Made by a program: the position numbers and the translations under genes. A stretch of DNA of 64,000 bases from Ideonella sp. MAG2 (GTDB taxonomy: Bacteria > Pseudomonadota > Gammaproteobacteria > Burkholderiales > Burkholderiaceae_C). Of this stretch, positions 24,483-32,420 are shown in pieces; the first letter of the stretch is position 1; each line of letters opens with the position of its first letter. The DNA lies in contig PTEU01000002.1 of NCBI GenBank assembly GCA_004359425.1, forward strand, positions 1,067,762 to 1,131,761, read 5' to 3'. The notes beneath the pieces were generated by a model that made no database searches, was not told the DNA's origin, and saw only the letters and a program-made list of their open reading frames with translations.

Positions 24483-26234
24483 TCAGAGCGTGGGGTCGTC
24501 TTTGACCGAAGAGGGGACGCAGGCCCAGTTGGCCGCTTCTTCCACGTCTCCAGTGCCGCGATAGCGGGCCACCTTGGGGTAGGGGCACAGGGGGCGGCTG
24601 CGGTTAGCAGACCAGCCCGTAGGCAGGTCGGTGTTCACGCCGCCCGCATTGCCCGCGCCACGCGCTGTCGCCACGATGTCTTGGGGTGCTTGGCCGTCTT
24701 CCACCCAAGCCACCAGCGGGCTGAGGAAGTCGGCTTGGTCGGTGGCTGGGCCACCCGAGCAATGGCCCATGCCGGGAATGCGGTAGAGCCGAGCAAACTG
24801 GCGCGGTGCGATACCGCTGTTGCGGCCCAGGTTGCGGTACCAGTCTTCGGTGTCTTTGACCGAGAAGATTTGGTCACTCACACCGTGGTAGACCAGAATC
24901 TTGCCGCCACGGCGTGCCACTTGGCCGTAGTCGTTGTCGGCTGGTGGCGTCATAAAGCTCATGGCGGATTCGGTGTAAGTGGCGTCAGTGGCATACAGCT
25001 CGGGCAAGGTGGCATCTACGTCCAGACCGATGGTGAAGGCGGGGCCGTCAGCCAGCGCAGCGGTGGAGGGCGGGACCTTGAAGATGGTGCCCACAGCGCC
25101 GGAGTCACGTGTCAGCGGTGCATTGAACTCCCAGGAAGCCACGCCTGCCGTTGCCAGGCCTGCGTCATACGGGAAGCTGGCATAGAACGGCGTTCCGTTG
25201 CGAGTGCTGGCCCCGCGGAAAATGGGTGCAATGGCTTGCTTTTGGGCGGCGGTCAGGCAGGTGCCATCTCGCACGTCTTTGGCGCATTTGGGCACATCGC
25301 GCATGAAGTTGAAGGCTCTTTGGCAGGCTTGTACATCTTGCACCATGCCGTCGGCCGCGCCGTCCAGGGCGTCACAGCGCTCCAAGACCTTGTTGACCAG
25401 CATGCTGCGTTCGGCGGTGGTGAAGGCGGTTTCCAGGCCCGCTGCGGTTTTGGGGTCGCCGGTGGCCACGCTGGCGTAGCGCTGGGCTCCAAAAATATTG
25501 GCCAATGCGGCCAAAGGCAGGCGGTAGCCTGGTGCGCCCGCCAAGAAGCCGTCGTAGTCGTCGGCATAGCGCGCAGCGGCCACCAAGGTGTGGCGGCCAC
25601 CGTTGGAGCAGCCGCCAAAGTAGGAGCGGTCCGGCTGTTTGCCATAGGCGATTTGCACCACTTGCTTGGCCATGGGCGTCAGCTTGGCCACGGCTTGGTA
25701 GCCGTAGTCCAGGCGAGCCTGAGGGTCCAAGCCAAACGCCGGGCCGCCTTGGGCCAAGGTGTGGCCAGCGTCAGAGCTCAGCACCGCAAAGCCTTGCTTC
25801 AGCGCGCCGGTCAAGGGGCCGCCCCCAAGGGCTCCCAGCGCGGTCACCACGCTGCCGTCAATGCCGCCATTGCCTTGGTGGAAGAAGCGGCCATTCCAGG
25901 CCTTTGGCAGGCGCATCTCAAAGCCGATGGCATAGGTTTTGCCATCCACCGGGCTCACGCGCTGATGCATTTTGCCGGTCACTAAGCAGTGCTCGGCGAT
26001 GGGCTGCCCGCCCTGCGACAAGGTTCCAGCCGGGATCGTGGTGGTCGCGGTGATCTGGGTGTTGGCTACATCGGCCAACAGGCCGGCCAGGCCTTCGCAA
26101 GTTCCCTGCAAGTCGGCCGGCACAGCACGGCCTAAGGGCGGCGTGGCGGCTGCGGTGGCGCAGCCGACCGTCAAGAAGCTCATCGTCGCCAAGGCGATAC
26201 TTGTGGCTACGCCACTGGAGTTCCGTCGTGTCAT
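24483..26234 (-). CDS. Tannase/feruloyl esterase family hydrolase, exported lipoprotein-like
   Basis: A 583-residue secreted esterase. The N-terminus has a positively charged start, a hydrophobic core and FLTVGCATAA, a plausible lipoprotein signal with Cys25. The catalytic core shows the nucleophile motif YFGGCSNGGRHTLV near residue 205, an acidic residue in HGVSDQIFS near 450, and the histidine in RIPGMGHCSGGPA near 485. The Cys beside the Ser and the Cys beside the His form the CS-D-HC disulfide signature of this family. Typical substrates are hydroxycinnamate esters, gallate esters or MHET-like aromatics; which one is unknown. A MarR-type regulator is divergent, with a perfect inverted repeat between them, suggesting induction by an aromatic acid. 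Confidence 0.92.
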   Translation of the reverse strand: MTRRNSSGVATSIALATMSFLTVGCATAAATPPLGRAVPADLQGTCEGLAGLLADVANTQITATTTIPAGTLSQGGQPIAEHCLVTGKMHQRVSPVDGKTYAIGFEMRLPKAWNGRFFHQGNGGIDGSVVTALGALGGGPLTGALKQGFAVLSSDAGHTLAQGGPAFGLDPQARLDYGYQAVAKLTPMAKQVVQIAYGKQPDRSYFGGCSNGGRHTLVAAARYADDYDGFLAGAPGYRLPLAALANIFGAQRYASVATGDPKTAAGLETAFTTAERSMLVNKVLERCDALDGAADGMVQDVQACQRAFNFMRDVPKCAKDVRDGTCLTAAQKQAIAPIFRGASTRNGTPFYASFPYDAGLATAGVASWEFNAPLTRDSGAVGTIFKVPPSTAALADGPAFTIGLDVDATLPELYATDATYTESAMSFMTPPADNDYGQVARRGGKILVYHGVSDQIFSVKDTEDWYRNLGRNSGIAPRQFARLYRIPGMGHCSGGPATDQADFLSPLVAWVEDGQAPQDIVATARGAGNAGGVNTDLPTGWSANRSRPLCPYPKVARYRGTGDVEEAANWACVPSSVKDDPTL

Positions 26235-26309
26235 AGGTCCTGTCTCCTTATGTTCAGGCAGCCTCGTCGGCCCATCGGCAAGGCATGTTTGGCCGAGCAG
26301 ATGCCCAGC

Positions 26310-26334
26310 AAATAGATATCGTACTTATCTATTT
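26310..26334. promoter_or_regulatory. MarR-type operator, AAATAGATA-N7-TATCTATTT
   Basis: Perfect nine-base arms with a seven-base spacer in the region between the divergent esterase (start 26234) and MarR-type regulator (start 26408). MarR dimers bind AT-rich palindromes of this kind, so the neighbouring regulator probably represses both directions from here. Confidence 0.78.
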
Positions 26335-26407
26335 TTGAAGGTATGACCGGGCTAACCCGCGATCAAGCATCAAAAAAAGCCCAAAACTCTTGACTAACTT
26401 TCCGCGC

Positions 26408-26908
26408 ATGACCCGAGTCCCCGCCCTTCCGCCCGCCGAGAGAACCCCTCAAGCCCAACTCTCTGAGGCAGGCCTTCGGTCCATCGTGGGCTATCAGTTG
26501 GCCCAGGCGACCATCGTTGCTGACCAAGTCTTCGATGAGCAGGTGGGCCATCCCGGTGGGGTGCGCCGGGTGGAGTTCACCCTCTTGGCTTTGGTCAAGG
26601 CCAACCCAGACGTGAGTGCCCGCCAATTGGCACGCGCTTTGTCGGTGACGCCCCCCAACGTCGCCATCTGGCTAGAGCGCTTGGAGTCTCGCGGCCTGGT
26701 GGCCCGCACCCGCAGCGAGCGAGATGCGCGGGTGCAACATGTGCGCCTCACTGAAGCTGGGTTGGCATGGGTGGAGGAGGCGACCGCCAAACTGCTGAAG
26801 GCCGAGCAGGCGGCCTTGTCGGTGCTGAGCGCCGCCGAGCGGGCCATGCTGGTGGAGTTGCTGCACAAAGTAGCGCTGGCGCGGCGGCGGCCGGATAGGG
26901 CGGCGTGA
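26408..26908 (+). CDS. MarR family transcriptional regulator
   Basis: A 166-residue winged-helix protein. The order of elements is helix (AGLRSIVGYQLAQATIVADQVF), HTH (DVSARQLARALSVTPPNVAIWLERL split over residues 80-105) and the wing GLVARTRSERDARVQHVRLTEAG, the MarR signature DxR wing. The C-terminal helices support dimerisation. The ATG at 26408 (MTRVPALPP) was chosen; a TTG six codons upstream is possible. It is divergent from the tannase-family esterase, and a 25-bp inverted repeat lies between them, so local repression relieved by an aromatic ligand is the likely mode. The ligand is inferred only from context. Confidence 0.9.
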   Translation: MTRVPALPPAERTPQAQLSEAGLRSIVGYQLAQATIVADQVFDEQVGHPGGVRRVEFTLLALVKANPDVSARQLARALSVTPPNVAIWLERLESRGLVARTRSERDARVQHVRLTEAGLAWVEEATAKLLKAEQAALSVLSAAERAMLVELLHKVALARRRPDRAA

Positions 26909-27117
26909 GGGGCTTGCTGAGTAAGTGAGCCCAGGCGCTCGTAACGCCGAGCACGGCTTACAACTCAGGCCACGGCCATCTGAGTGTCGCACTTGCGGCT
27001 GCCTTGGTTGGCGAGCGGTTCGCCTTGCCTGGAGGTGACCGCAGCCCTGATGCTTGGCCACAACTATACTTTTGCGCGCCTTCATTCGGGCTGCGCATCC
27101 AATGGTATGCATCGTCA

Positions 27118-27669
27118 ATGAATAACAACGCTAATGGCAACCTGAGCTTCCTGGCACTGGAGTACGTTCACGCTTGGGAGCGTCACCGCAGCTTGGATGG
27201 TGAAATCGCGTTCAAGACCAAGTTGCGCGCAGTGCAGCTCGATTTTTCGGTGGAAAGTCTGCGGCACATTGATAGGTTCCTAGATGAGATTCGGGAGCAA
27301 CATAGGCTGACCGAAACCTCGGTGGTTCGCTACAGACCCTTGCGTGCTTTGTTTTGCTGGCTGGCCTTCTACGTGGGTGAGGTGATTGGACGCAGCGTCC
27401 AGACCGAACCGCAATGGTTCAGCTTTGATGCCTACAACGAACTCTTTGATGGTGATGCGTCGGACCGATGCTTTGAAACAAGCATGGTGCTTGGATTTCC
27501 GGACAATCCTCGAGTCAAAGTTCCATTTTTCAAACCGCTGATTTCTATCGTTGCTCGAGCGACAAATCCGGATGATGAGAAAAGCGTATGGTTCAGCGCT
27601 GGTCTCCAGATTCCCCCCGCTGTGCTGACGAGTGAATTTGCCAAGCGTCCGCAGAGCCGAGAATTTTGA
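27118..27669 (+). CDS. Hypothetical protein, 183 aa
   Basis: Unknown family. The ATG at 27118 (MNNNANGNLSFLALEYVHAW) is used; the longer frame upstream lacks credible coding character. A helical region near residues 60-75 (IDRFLDEIREQHRLTETSVV) is followed by a partly hydrophobic stretch ALFCWLAFYVGEVIGR at about 81-96, amphipathic rather than clearly transmembrane. The rest is mixed alpha/beta. GC is below that of the surrounding genes. Its last 38 bases overlap the start assigned to the following Sel1-repeat gene, so the two are either tightly coupled or once part of a longer arrangement. No function can be offered. Confidence 0.6.
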   Translation: MNNNANGNLSFLALEYVHAWERHRSLDGEIAFKTKLRAVQLDFSVESLRHIDRFLDEIREQHRLTETSVVRYRPLRALFCWLAFYVGEVIGRSVQTEPQWFSFDAYNELFDGDASDRCFETSMVLGFPDNPRVKVPFFKPLISIVARATNPDDEKSVWFSAGLQIPPAVLTSEFAKRPQSREF

Positions 27670-28594
27670 CGTCCCATCCCTTGCGCAAATTTCGGAGTAC
27701 CTGTCCTCTGAGGTGACGCGAGTATTTGGTTTGGATGTGCCTGCCAGCCTGTCCCGCTACCCCTTGAAAATTTCAACCACTTGGTTCAGTTGTCGTGAAC
27801 TGCATCTGGGTCATCTGGCCTTGCAAACTATTCCCTTGTTGATCTCGGATGATCTCCCGGGCTTGGTGCGTCCTCTGCCTCACCGTTTTTGGCCCGAAGC
27901 ATTTCTGCTGGAGTGGCAGAAATCCGCCCAGCGCACAGCCGCAGAGCGTGGGGTTACTCTGTACTTGCCTCCGCTTGAGATGGCCGCCGAAGGGCCTACG
28001 AGCCTGGTTGAAGAAGGCTATATGTACATGCACGGAAAAGGTGTTAAGAAAGACCTTCAGAAGGCTCGTCAAAGTTGGGAAAGGGCCGTGGATCAAGGTA
28101 GTGCAACAGCGCTCTATTTCCTTGCTCACTTGTATGAAGAAGGGCTTGGTGTCGAAAAGGATTGGCGACGGGCGGTGTCTAACTTTGAGCGGGCCGCGCA
28201 GATGGGCCACAAGCAATCTCAACAAGAAGCTGATCGAATCAAGATGCGGGAACAGATGGCGACGGCGTTTCCTGGCCTACAGCCTGAGCTTGGATCCCCC
28301 GACGATTGGTGCAATCAGGCCGTAGAGTACCTTGCCAACCTAGGCAGCAAGAAACGTATTGGCCAAGCTTTGGAACTCTTGAAGCGAGGTGCCCAACGGG
28401 GGCACGCGACTAGTTTGTTCAACCTTGCCGTGATCTATCACAACGGTGATTACGGGCCCAGAAATGGGCGCTTGTCGATGGGATATCTGCAGAGAGCTGC
28501 GGATAAAGGGCAAGCCAGCGCGAAGGCCATGCTTCTCGCGAGAAAGCGCACCTTGGTGGGTTTCTTTGAGTGGTATTTCAGGGTCAGACGATAG
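27632..28594 (+). CDS. Sel1-like repeat protein
   Basis: A 320-residue protein in which residues 128-200 form two clear Sel1-like repeats (SLVEEGYMYMHGKGVKKDLQ, then ATALYFLAHLYEEGLGVEKD), with two more degenerate ones at about 225-300 (ALELLKRGAQRGHATSLFNL, then AVIYHNGDYG). Sel1 repeats are helix-turn-helix scaffolds for protein contacts. The N-terminal 120 residues are a separate, unrecognised domain. The GTG at 27632 is the only start giving the full frame and lies inside the preceding gene; an ATG near the repeats is an alternative. No signal peptide is evident. It may form a two-gene unit with the preceding hypothetical protein. Confidence 0.7.
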   Translation: MNLPSVRRAENFDVPSLAQISEYLSSEVTRVFGLDVPASLSRYPLKISTTWFSCRELHLGHLALQTIPLLISDDLPGLVRPLPHRFWPEAFLLEWQKSAQRTAAERGVTLYLPPLEMAAEGPTSLVEEGYMYMHGKGVKKDLQKARQSWERAVDQGSATALYFLAHLYEEGLGVEKDWRRAVSNFERAAQMGHKQSQQEADRIKMREQMATAFPGLQPELGSPDDWCNQAVEYLANLGSKKRIGQALELLKRGAQRGHATSLFNLAVIYHNGDYGPRNGRLSMGYLQRAADKGQASAKAMLLARKRTLVGFFEWYFRVRR

Positions 28595-28647
28595 TCACAG
28601 GTTTGATCGTTGTCGGCCGCTGTCTGAATCCGCACTGAAGCAAAGAA

Positions 28648-28667
28648 AACGGCCCCGAAGGGCCGTT
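28648..28667 (-). terminator. Intrinsic terminator of acnB
   Basis: AACGGCCC-CGAA-GGGCCGTT forms a perfect eight-base stem with a tetraloop. Read on the minus strand it is followed by TTTCTTTG, giving a U-rich tail 24 bp after the acnB stop. Confidence 0.8.
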
Positions 28668-28690
28668 GGCATGGAGCACGGGGGAGGGAC

Positions 28691-31108
28691 TCAGGCCACC
28701 GTCTTGGCGGTCTCCACGTACTCTTCAATCTGGTCGAAGTTCATGTACTTGTAGATCTGGTCGGCCTTGGCGGTGATCACGCCGGTAGCCGCCAGGTACT
28801 CTTCCTTGGTGGGCAGCTTGCCCAACTTGGAAGCCACCGCAGCTAGCTCGGCCGAGCCCAGGAACACATTGGTGTTCTTGCCCAGACGGTTGGGGAAGTT
28901 GCGGGTGGAGGTGGAGATGACGGTGGCGCCTTCACGCACTTGGGCTTGGTTGCCCATGCACAGGCTGCAGCCCGGCATTTCGGTGCGGGCACCGGCCGCG
29001 CCGAAGTTGGCGTAATGGCCTTCCTTCATCAACTCGGACGCATCCATCTTGGTCGGTGGGGCGACCCACAGCTTGACCGGGATGTCACGGGCGCCGCCCA
29101 ACACGGTGGCCGCTGCACGGAAGTGGCCGATATTGGTCATGCACGAGCCGATGAAGGCTTCGTCGATCTTGGTGCCGGCGACTTCCGACAGGAACTTGGC
29201 GTCGTCGGGGTCGTTGGGGCAGCAGACGATGGGCTCCTTGATGTCGGCCAGATCGATCTCGATCACGGCGGCGTACTCGGCGTCCTTGTCGGCTTCCAAC
29301 AATTGGGGGTTGGCCAGCCAAGCTTCAACCTTCTCGATGCGACGCTGCAGGGTCTTGGCGTCGGCATAGCCGTCGGCGATCATGTTCTTCATCAACACGA
29401 TGTTCGACTTCAGGTATTCAGCCACCGGCTCTTTGTTGAGCTTGATGGTGCAGCCTGCGGCCGAGCGCTCTGCTGAAGCGTCGCTCAACTCAAACGCTTG
29501 CTCAACCTTCAAGTCGGGCAGGCCTTCGATTTCGAGGATGCGGCCCGAGAAGGCGTTGATCTTGCCGGCCTTGGCCACGGTCAACAGGCCTTGCTTGATG
29601 GCGTACAGCGGAATGGCGTGCACCAGGTCACGCAGGGTGACGCCAGGCTGCATCTGACCCTTGAAGCGCACCAGCACCGACTCCGGCATGTCCAGCGGCA
29701 TCACGCCGGTGGCCGCGCCGAAGGCGACGAGGCCGGAGCCTGCAGGGAAGGAGATGCCGATGGGGAAGCGGGTGTGGCTGTCGCCACCGGTGCCCACGGT
29801 GTCAGGCAGCAGCAGGCGGTTGAGCCAGGAGTGGATCACGCCATCGCCCGGACGCAGAGCCACGCCACCGCGATTGGAGATGAAGGCGGGCAGCTCGCGG
29901 TGCATCTTGGCATCCACGGGCTTGGGGTAGGCGGCAGTGTGGCAGAAGCTCTGCATCACCAAGTCGGCCGAGAAGCCCAGGCAAGCCAAGTCCTTCAGCT
30001 CATCGCGGGTCATGGGGCCGGTGGTGTCTTGCGAGCCCACCGTGGTCATCTTGGGCTCGCAGTAGGTGCCGGGGCGCACGCCTTGGCCTTCGGGCAAGCC
30101 GACAGCACGTCCCACCATCTTTTGCGCCAGAGTGAAACCAGCTTTGGTGGCGGTGGGCGCGGTGGGCAGGCGGAAGGCTGTGGAAGCGGGCAGACCCAGG
30201 AACTCACGGGCTTTGGCGGTCAGGCTGCGGCCGATGATGAGGTTGATACGGCCGCCAGCGCGCACTTCGTCGAACAGCACATCGCTCTTGAGTTTGAAGG
30301 CGGTGACTTCAGCGCCACCCTTCATGATCTTGCCGTCGTAGGGCAAGATGTCGATGACATCGCCCATCTCCAGCTTGCTCACATCGACTTCGATGGGCAG
30401 CGAGCCCGAGTCTTCTTGGGTGTTGAAGAAAATGGGGGCGATCTTGCCGCCCAAAGTCACGCCACCGAAGCGCTTGTTTGGCACAAAGGGAATGTCTTGG
30501 CCCGTGGCCCAGACCACCGAGTTGGTGGCCGACTTGCGGCTGGAGCCCGTGCCCACCACGTCGCCCACGTAGGCCACCAGGTGCCCCTTTTTCTTCAGGT
30601 CTTCGATGAATTGCATCGGGCCGCGCTTGCCGTCTTCTTCAGGCTTGAAGGCCGCATCAGCGCGGGTGTTCTTCAGCATGGCCAAGTAGTGCAGCGGGAT
30701 GTCCGGGCGGCTCCAGGCGTCAGGCGCAGGAGACAGGTCGTCGGTATTGGTTTCGCCCGGCACCTTGAAGACGGTGACGGTGATGGTCTTGGGCACTTCA
30801 GGGCGGCTGGTGAACCACTCGGCATCGGCCCAGCTCTGCATCACTTCCTTGGCTTTGGCGTTACCGGCCTTGGCCTTGGCGGCCACGTCGTTGAAGTAAT
30901 CAAACATCAGCAAGGTCTTCTTCAGACCTTCGGCAGCCACACCAGCCACTTCGGCGTCGTCCAGCAACTCGATCAGGGGGTGCACGTTGTAGCCACCCAC
31001 CATGGTGCCCAACAACTCGGTGGCCTTGGCTTTGGAGATCAAACCGACCTTCACGTCGCCATGGGCCACAAGTTCATGGCCACTTGCACCGACTGGTTCA
31101 ATTCGCAT
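28691..31108 (-). CDS. acnB: Aconitate hydratase B lacking its N-terminal HEAT-like region start
   Basis: AcnB interconverts citrate and isocitrate in the TCA cycle. From [20 protein letters not shown] (about 31066 downward) the sequence is fully AcnB-like to the stop, including the swivel domain, the cluster ligands in [14 protein letters not shown] and [12 protein letters not shown], and active-site segments. About 70 residues of the N-terminal HEAT-like domain are missing. Upstream of the joint the frame ([13 protein letters not shown]) is an out-of-register reading of a secreted-protein gene, so the listed ATG at 31108 is not the native start. As read the gene has lost its promoter and start; the enzyme's cluster and catalytic residues remain. 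A terminator follows. Confidence 0.9.
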   Translation of the reverse strand: MRIEPVGASGHELVAHGDVKVGLISKAKATELLGTMVGGYNVHPLIELLDDAEVAGVAAEGLKKTLLMFDYFNDVAAKAKAGNAKAKEVMQSWADAEWFTSRPEVPKTITVTVFKVPGETNTDDLSPAPDAWSRPDIPLHYLAMLKNTRADAAFKPEEDGKRGPMQFIEDLKKKGHLVAYVGDVVGTGSSRKSATNSVVWATGQDIPFVPNKRFGGVTLGGKIAPIFFNTQEDSGSLPIEVDVSKLEMGDVIDILPYDGKIMKGGAEVTAFKLKSDVLFDEVRAGGRINLIIGRSLTAKAREFLGLPASTAFRLPTAPTATKAGFTLAQKMVGRAVGLPEGQGVRPGTYCEPKMTTVGSQDTTGPMTRDELKDLACLGFSADLVMQSFCHTAAYPKPVDAKMHRELPAFISNRGGVALRPGDGVIHSWLNRLLLPDTVGTGGDSHTRFPIGISFPAGSGLVAFGAATGVMPLDMPESVLVRFKGQMQPGVTLRDLVHAIPLYAIKQGLLTVAKAGKINAFSGRILEIEGLPDLKVEQAFELSDASAERSAAGCTIKLNKEPVAEYLKSNIVLMKNMIADGYADAKTLQRRIEKVEAWLANPQLLEADKDAEYAAVIEIDLADIKEPIVCCPNDPDDAKFLSEVAGTKIDEAFIGSCMTNIGHFRAAATVLGGARDIPVKLWVAPPTKMDASELMKEGHYANFGAAGARTEMPGCSLCMGNQAQVREGATVISTSTRNFPNRLGKNTNVFLGSAELAAVASKLGKLPTKEEYLAATGVITAKADQIYKYMNFDQIEEYVETAKTVA

Positions 31109-31302
31109 TGATAGTCGCCGACAAGCGTCATGCCGGCAGCGGCGAGCTGATCACTGTCAGCGGCAGGAAGTGTTGGCTCAGCGCGGGCCGTCTTGGCTTT
31201 GGCAGCAGTTTTTTTGACGGGTCCGGCAGCGGCCGCAGTGTTGGTGCCTGCCAAGCAGGTCAAGGCCAAGGCTGTGGCAACGGCGATAAAGGGGCGATTC
31301 AT
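31051..31302 (-). pseudogene. Small exported protein truncated by fusion to acnB
   Basis: The N-terminal 78 residues look genuine: a signal peptide (MNRPFIAVATALALTCLAG, cut near AAAA), a Lys/Ala-rich linker, then [21 protein letters not shown] know this combination from small exported hypothetical proteins of about 150 residues in Comamonadaceae. After NQSVQVAMN the frame enters acnB DNA out of register and stops at once (LWPMAT). The C-terminal half is therefore lost at the same joint that removed the acnB start. Function unknown. Confidence 0.6.
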
Positions 31303-31392
31303 CCAAGAGTCTCCAAATCAATATTCAGGGCCTATTGTCACCGGCGGATGAGCACCAAGAGTGACGAATGAGGCCATCCAGAGGGTGGTGCA

Positions 31393-32316
31393 TCAAATGA
31401 GATGCTGAAAGAAGGCTTGTACTTCGGGCGGAAGTTGCGGCCCATTGGCGAATGATGTGCGATGGGCGCGTTGCAGCACTTGCCAGAAGTAGCGGTAACT
31501 GGCGCGGTCGTGGAGTTGTTCTCGGCCTTGATGCAGGTAGCGTATTGGGCCCCACTGCGCAGCCTGTGCTGCCAGAAGAATGTTCGCAGCCTGCTCAATC
31601 TCGCTGGCACTGGGGGTGAAGGCTTCGACAATGGTGCGAATCTGGTCGGGGTGGATGCTCCACATCCGGGTATAGCCCAGCTCTTGCGAAGCTTTCAGTG
31701 CTGCAGCCCGCAGGGCAGCTTGGTCTTTGAACTCGGTGACCACGCAGTGCGAGGGCACCTTGCCATGCGCATGGCAGGCGGCGGCAATTTCGAGCTTGGC
31801 GCGCAGCACCAAGGGGTGTTGGAACTGCCCACTCGCCCCCATGGCGCTTTGCGGAATGGCCCCGCGATGCGCCGACACAAAGTCCATCAAACCGAAAGAC
31901 AGGGACTCCAAGCGAGGATGGGCGGCCATGGCCTGCACCGCTTGCAATGCACCATGGGTTTCAACCAGGGCATGCACGGGGATGGGGTGCTGAACGCCCG
32001 CTGCAGCGGCCAAGGTGTCGATGGCCTGAATGGCGCGCTCCAGGTCGGCCATGCCCTCGGGCTTGGGAATCATCACATAGGCCAAGCGTGCACCGGCTTT
32101 GGGGATCAACACCTCCAGCATGGCCTCGAAAGCCGAGTGTGTTGGTGGCACCACGCGCGCACCCACCCGGCCATGAGCATTACGGGGGCTGTTCAGCAAC
32201 TCGGCCATCAAATGGGCATGCTCAACCTCGCCACCCACAGGGGCACCGTCCTCGCCGTCCAGGGTCACATCAAACACCGGGCCCCACTCCGCCTGCATGT
32301 CCAGGCTTTTGTGCAT
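31393..32316 (-). CDS. HpcH/HpaI aldolase / CitE-like citrate lyase family protein, 5' end lost
   Basis: A CitE-like (malyl-CoA/citramalyl-CoA lyase type) TIM-barrel protein. Visible motifs are FDVTLDGEDGAP near residue 15 (Mg-binding acidic residues), RLAYVMIPKPEGMADLERA near 78, HALVETHGALQAV near 113 (the catalytic-type Glu), and SLSFGLMDFVSAHRGAIP near 140. The native N-terminus is longer: in frame upstream of the ATG at 32316 one reads SLPVCDHYCGIEAR, a family-typical segment, to about 32400, where homology ends at a G-rich tract joined to the divergent glycosidase. So the true start is missing. CoA-thioester cleavage or hydrolysis is inferred; the substrate is unknown. Confidence 0.85.
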   Translation of the reverse strand: MHKSLDMQAEWGPVFDVTLDGEDGAPVGGEVEHAHLMAELLNSPRNAHGRVGARVVPPTHSAFEAMLEVLIPKAGARLAYVMIPKPEGMADLERAIQAIDTLAAAAGVQHPIPVHALVETHGALQAVQAMAAHPRLESLSFGLMDFVSAHRGAIPQSAMGASGQFQHPLVLRAKLEIAAACHAHGKVPSHCVVTEFKDQAALRAAALKASQELGYTRMWSIHPDQIRTIVEAFTPSASEIEQAANILLAAQAAQWGPIRYLHQGREQLHDRASYRYFWQVLQRAHRTSFANGPQLPPEVQAFFQHLI

Positions 32317-32393
32317 ACGGGCTTCGATGCCGCAGTAGTGGTCGCAGACTGGCAGGCTTATTGCGGCAGGCAGGTCTTCAACAAGGGCTTGGT

Positions 32394-32411
32394 GGGGAGG
32401 GAGGGAGGGGG
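32394..32411 (+). other. G-quadruplex motif at a gene joint
   Basis: GGGG-A-GGG-A-GGG-A-GGGGG has four G tracts with one-base loops, the most stable form of intramolecular G-quadruplex. It sits exactly where the 5'-truncated CitE-like gene meets the 5'-truncated debranching enzyme gene, so it may have promoted a deletion or a sequencing dropout. Confidence 0.7.
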
Positions 32412-32420
32412 ACGGTATCC

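Noticed and set aside
24429..25985. 518-codon plus-strand ORF opposite the tannase-family gene
   Set aside because: The minus-strand gene has signal peptide and catalytic motifs; the antisense frame is Val/Gly/Ala-rich without homology.
29498..31111. 537-codon plus-strand ORF antisense to acnB
   Set aside because: It mirrors a highly conserved coding frame in GC-rich DNA and has repetitive His/Gly/Ala-rich composition with no domain; a shadow ORF.
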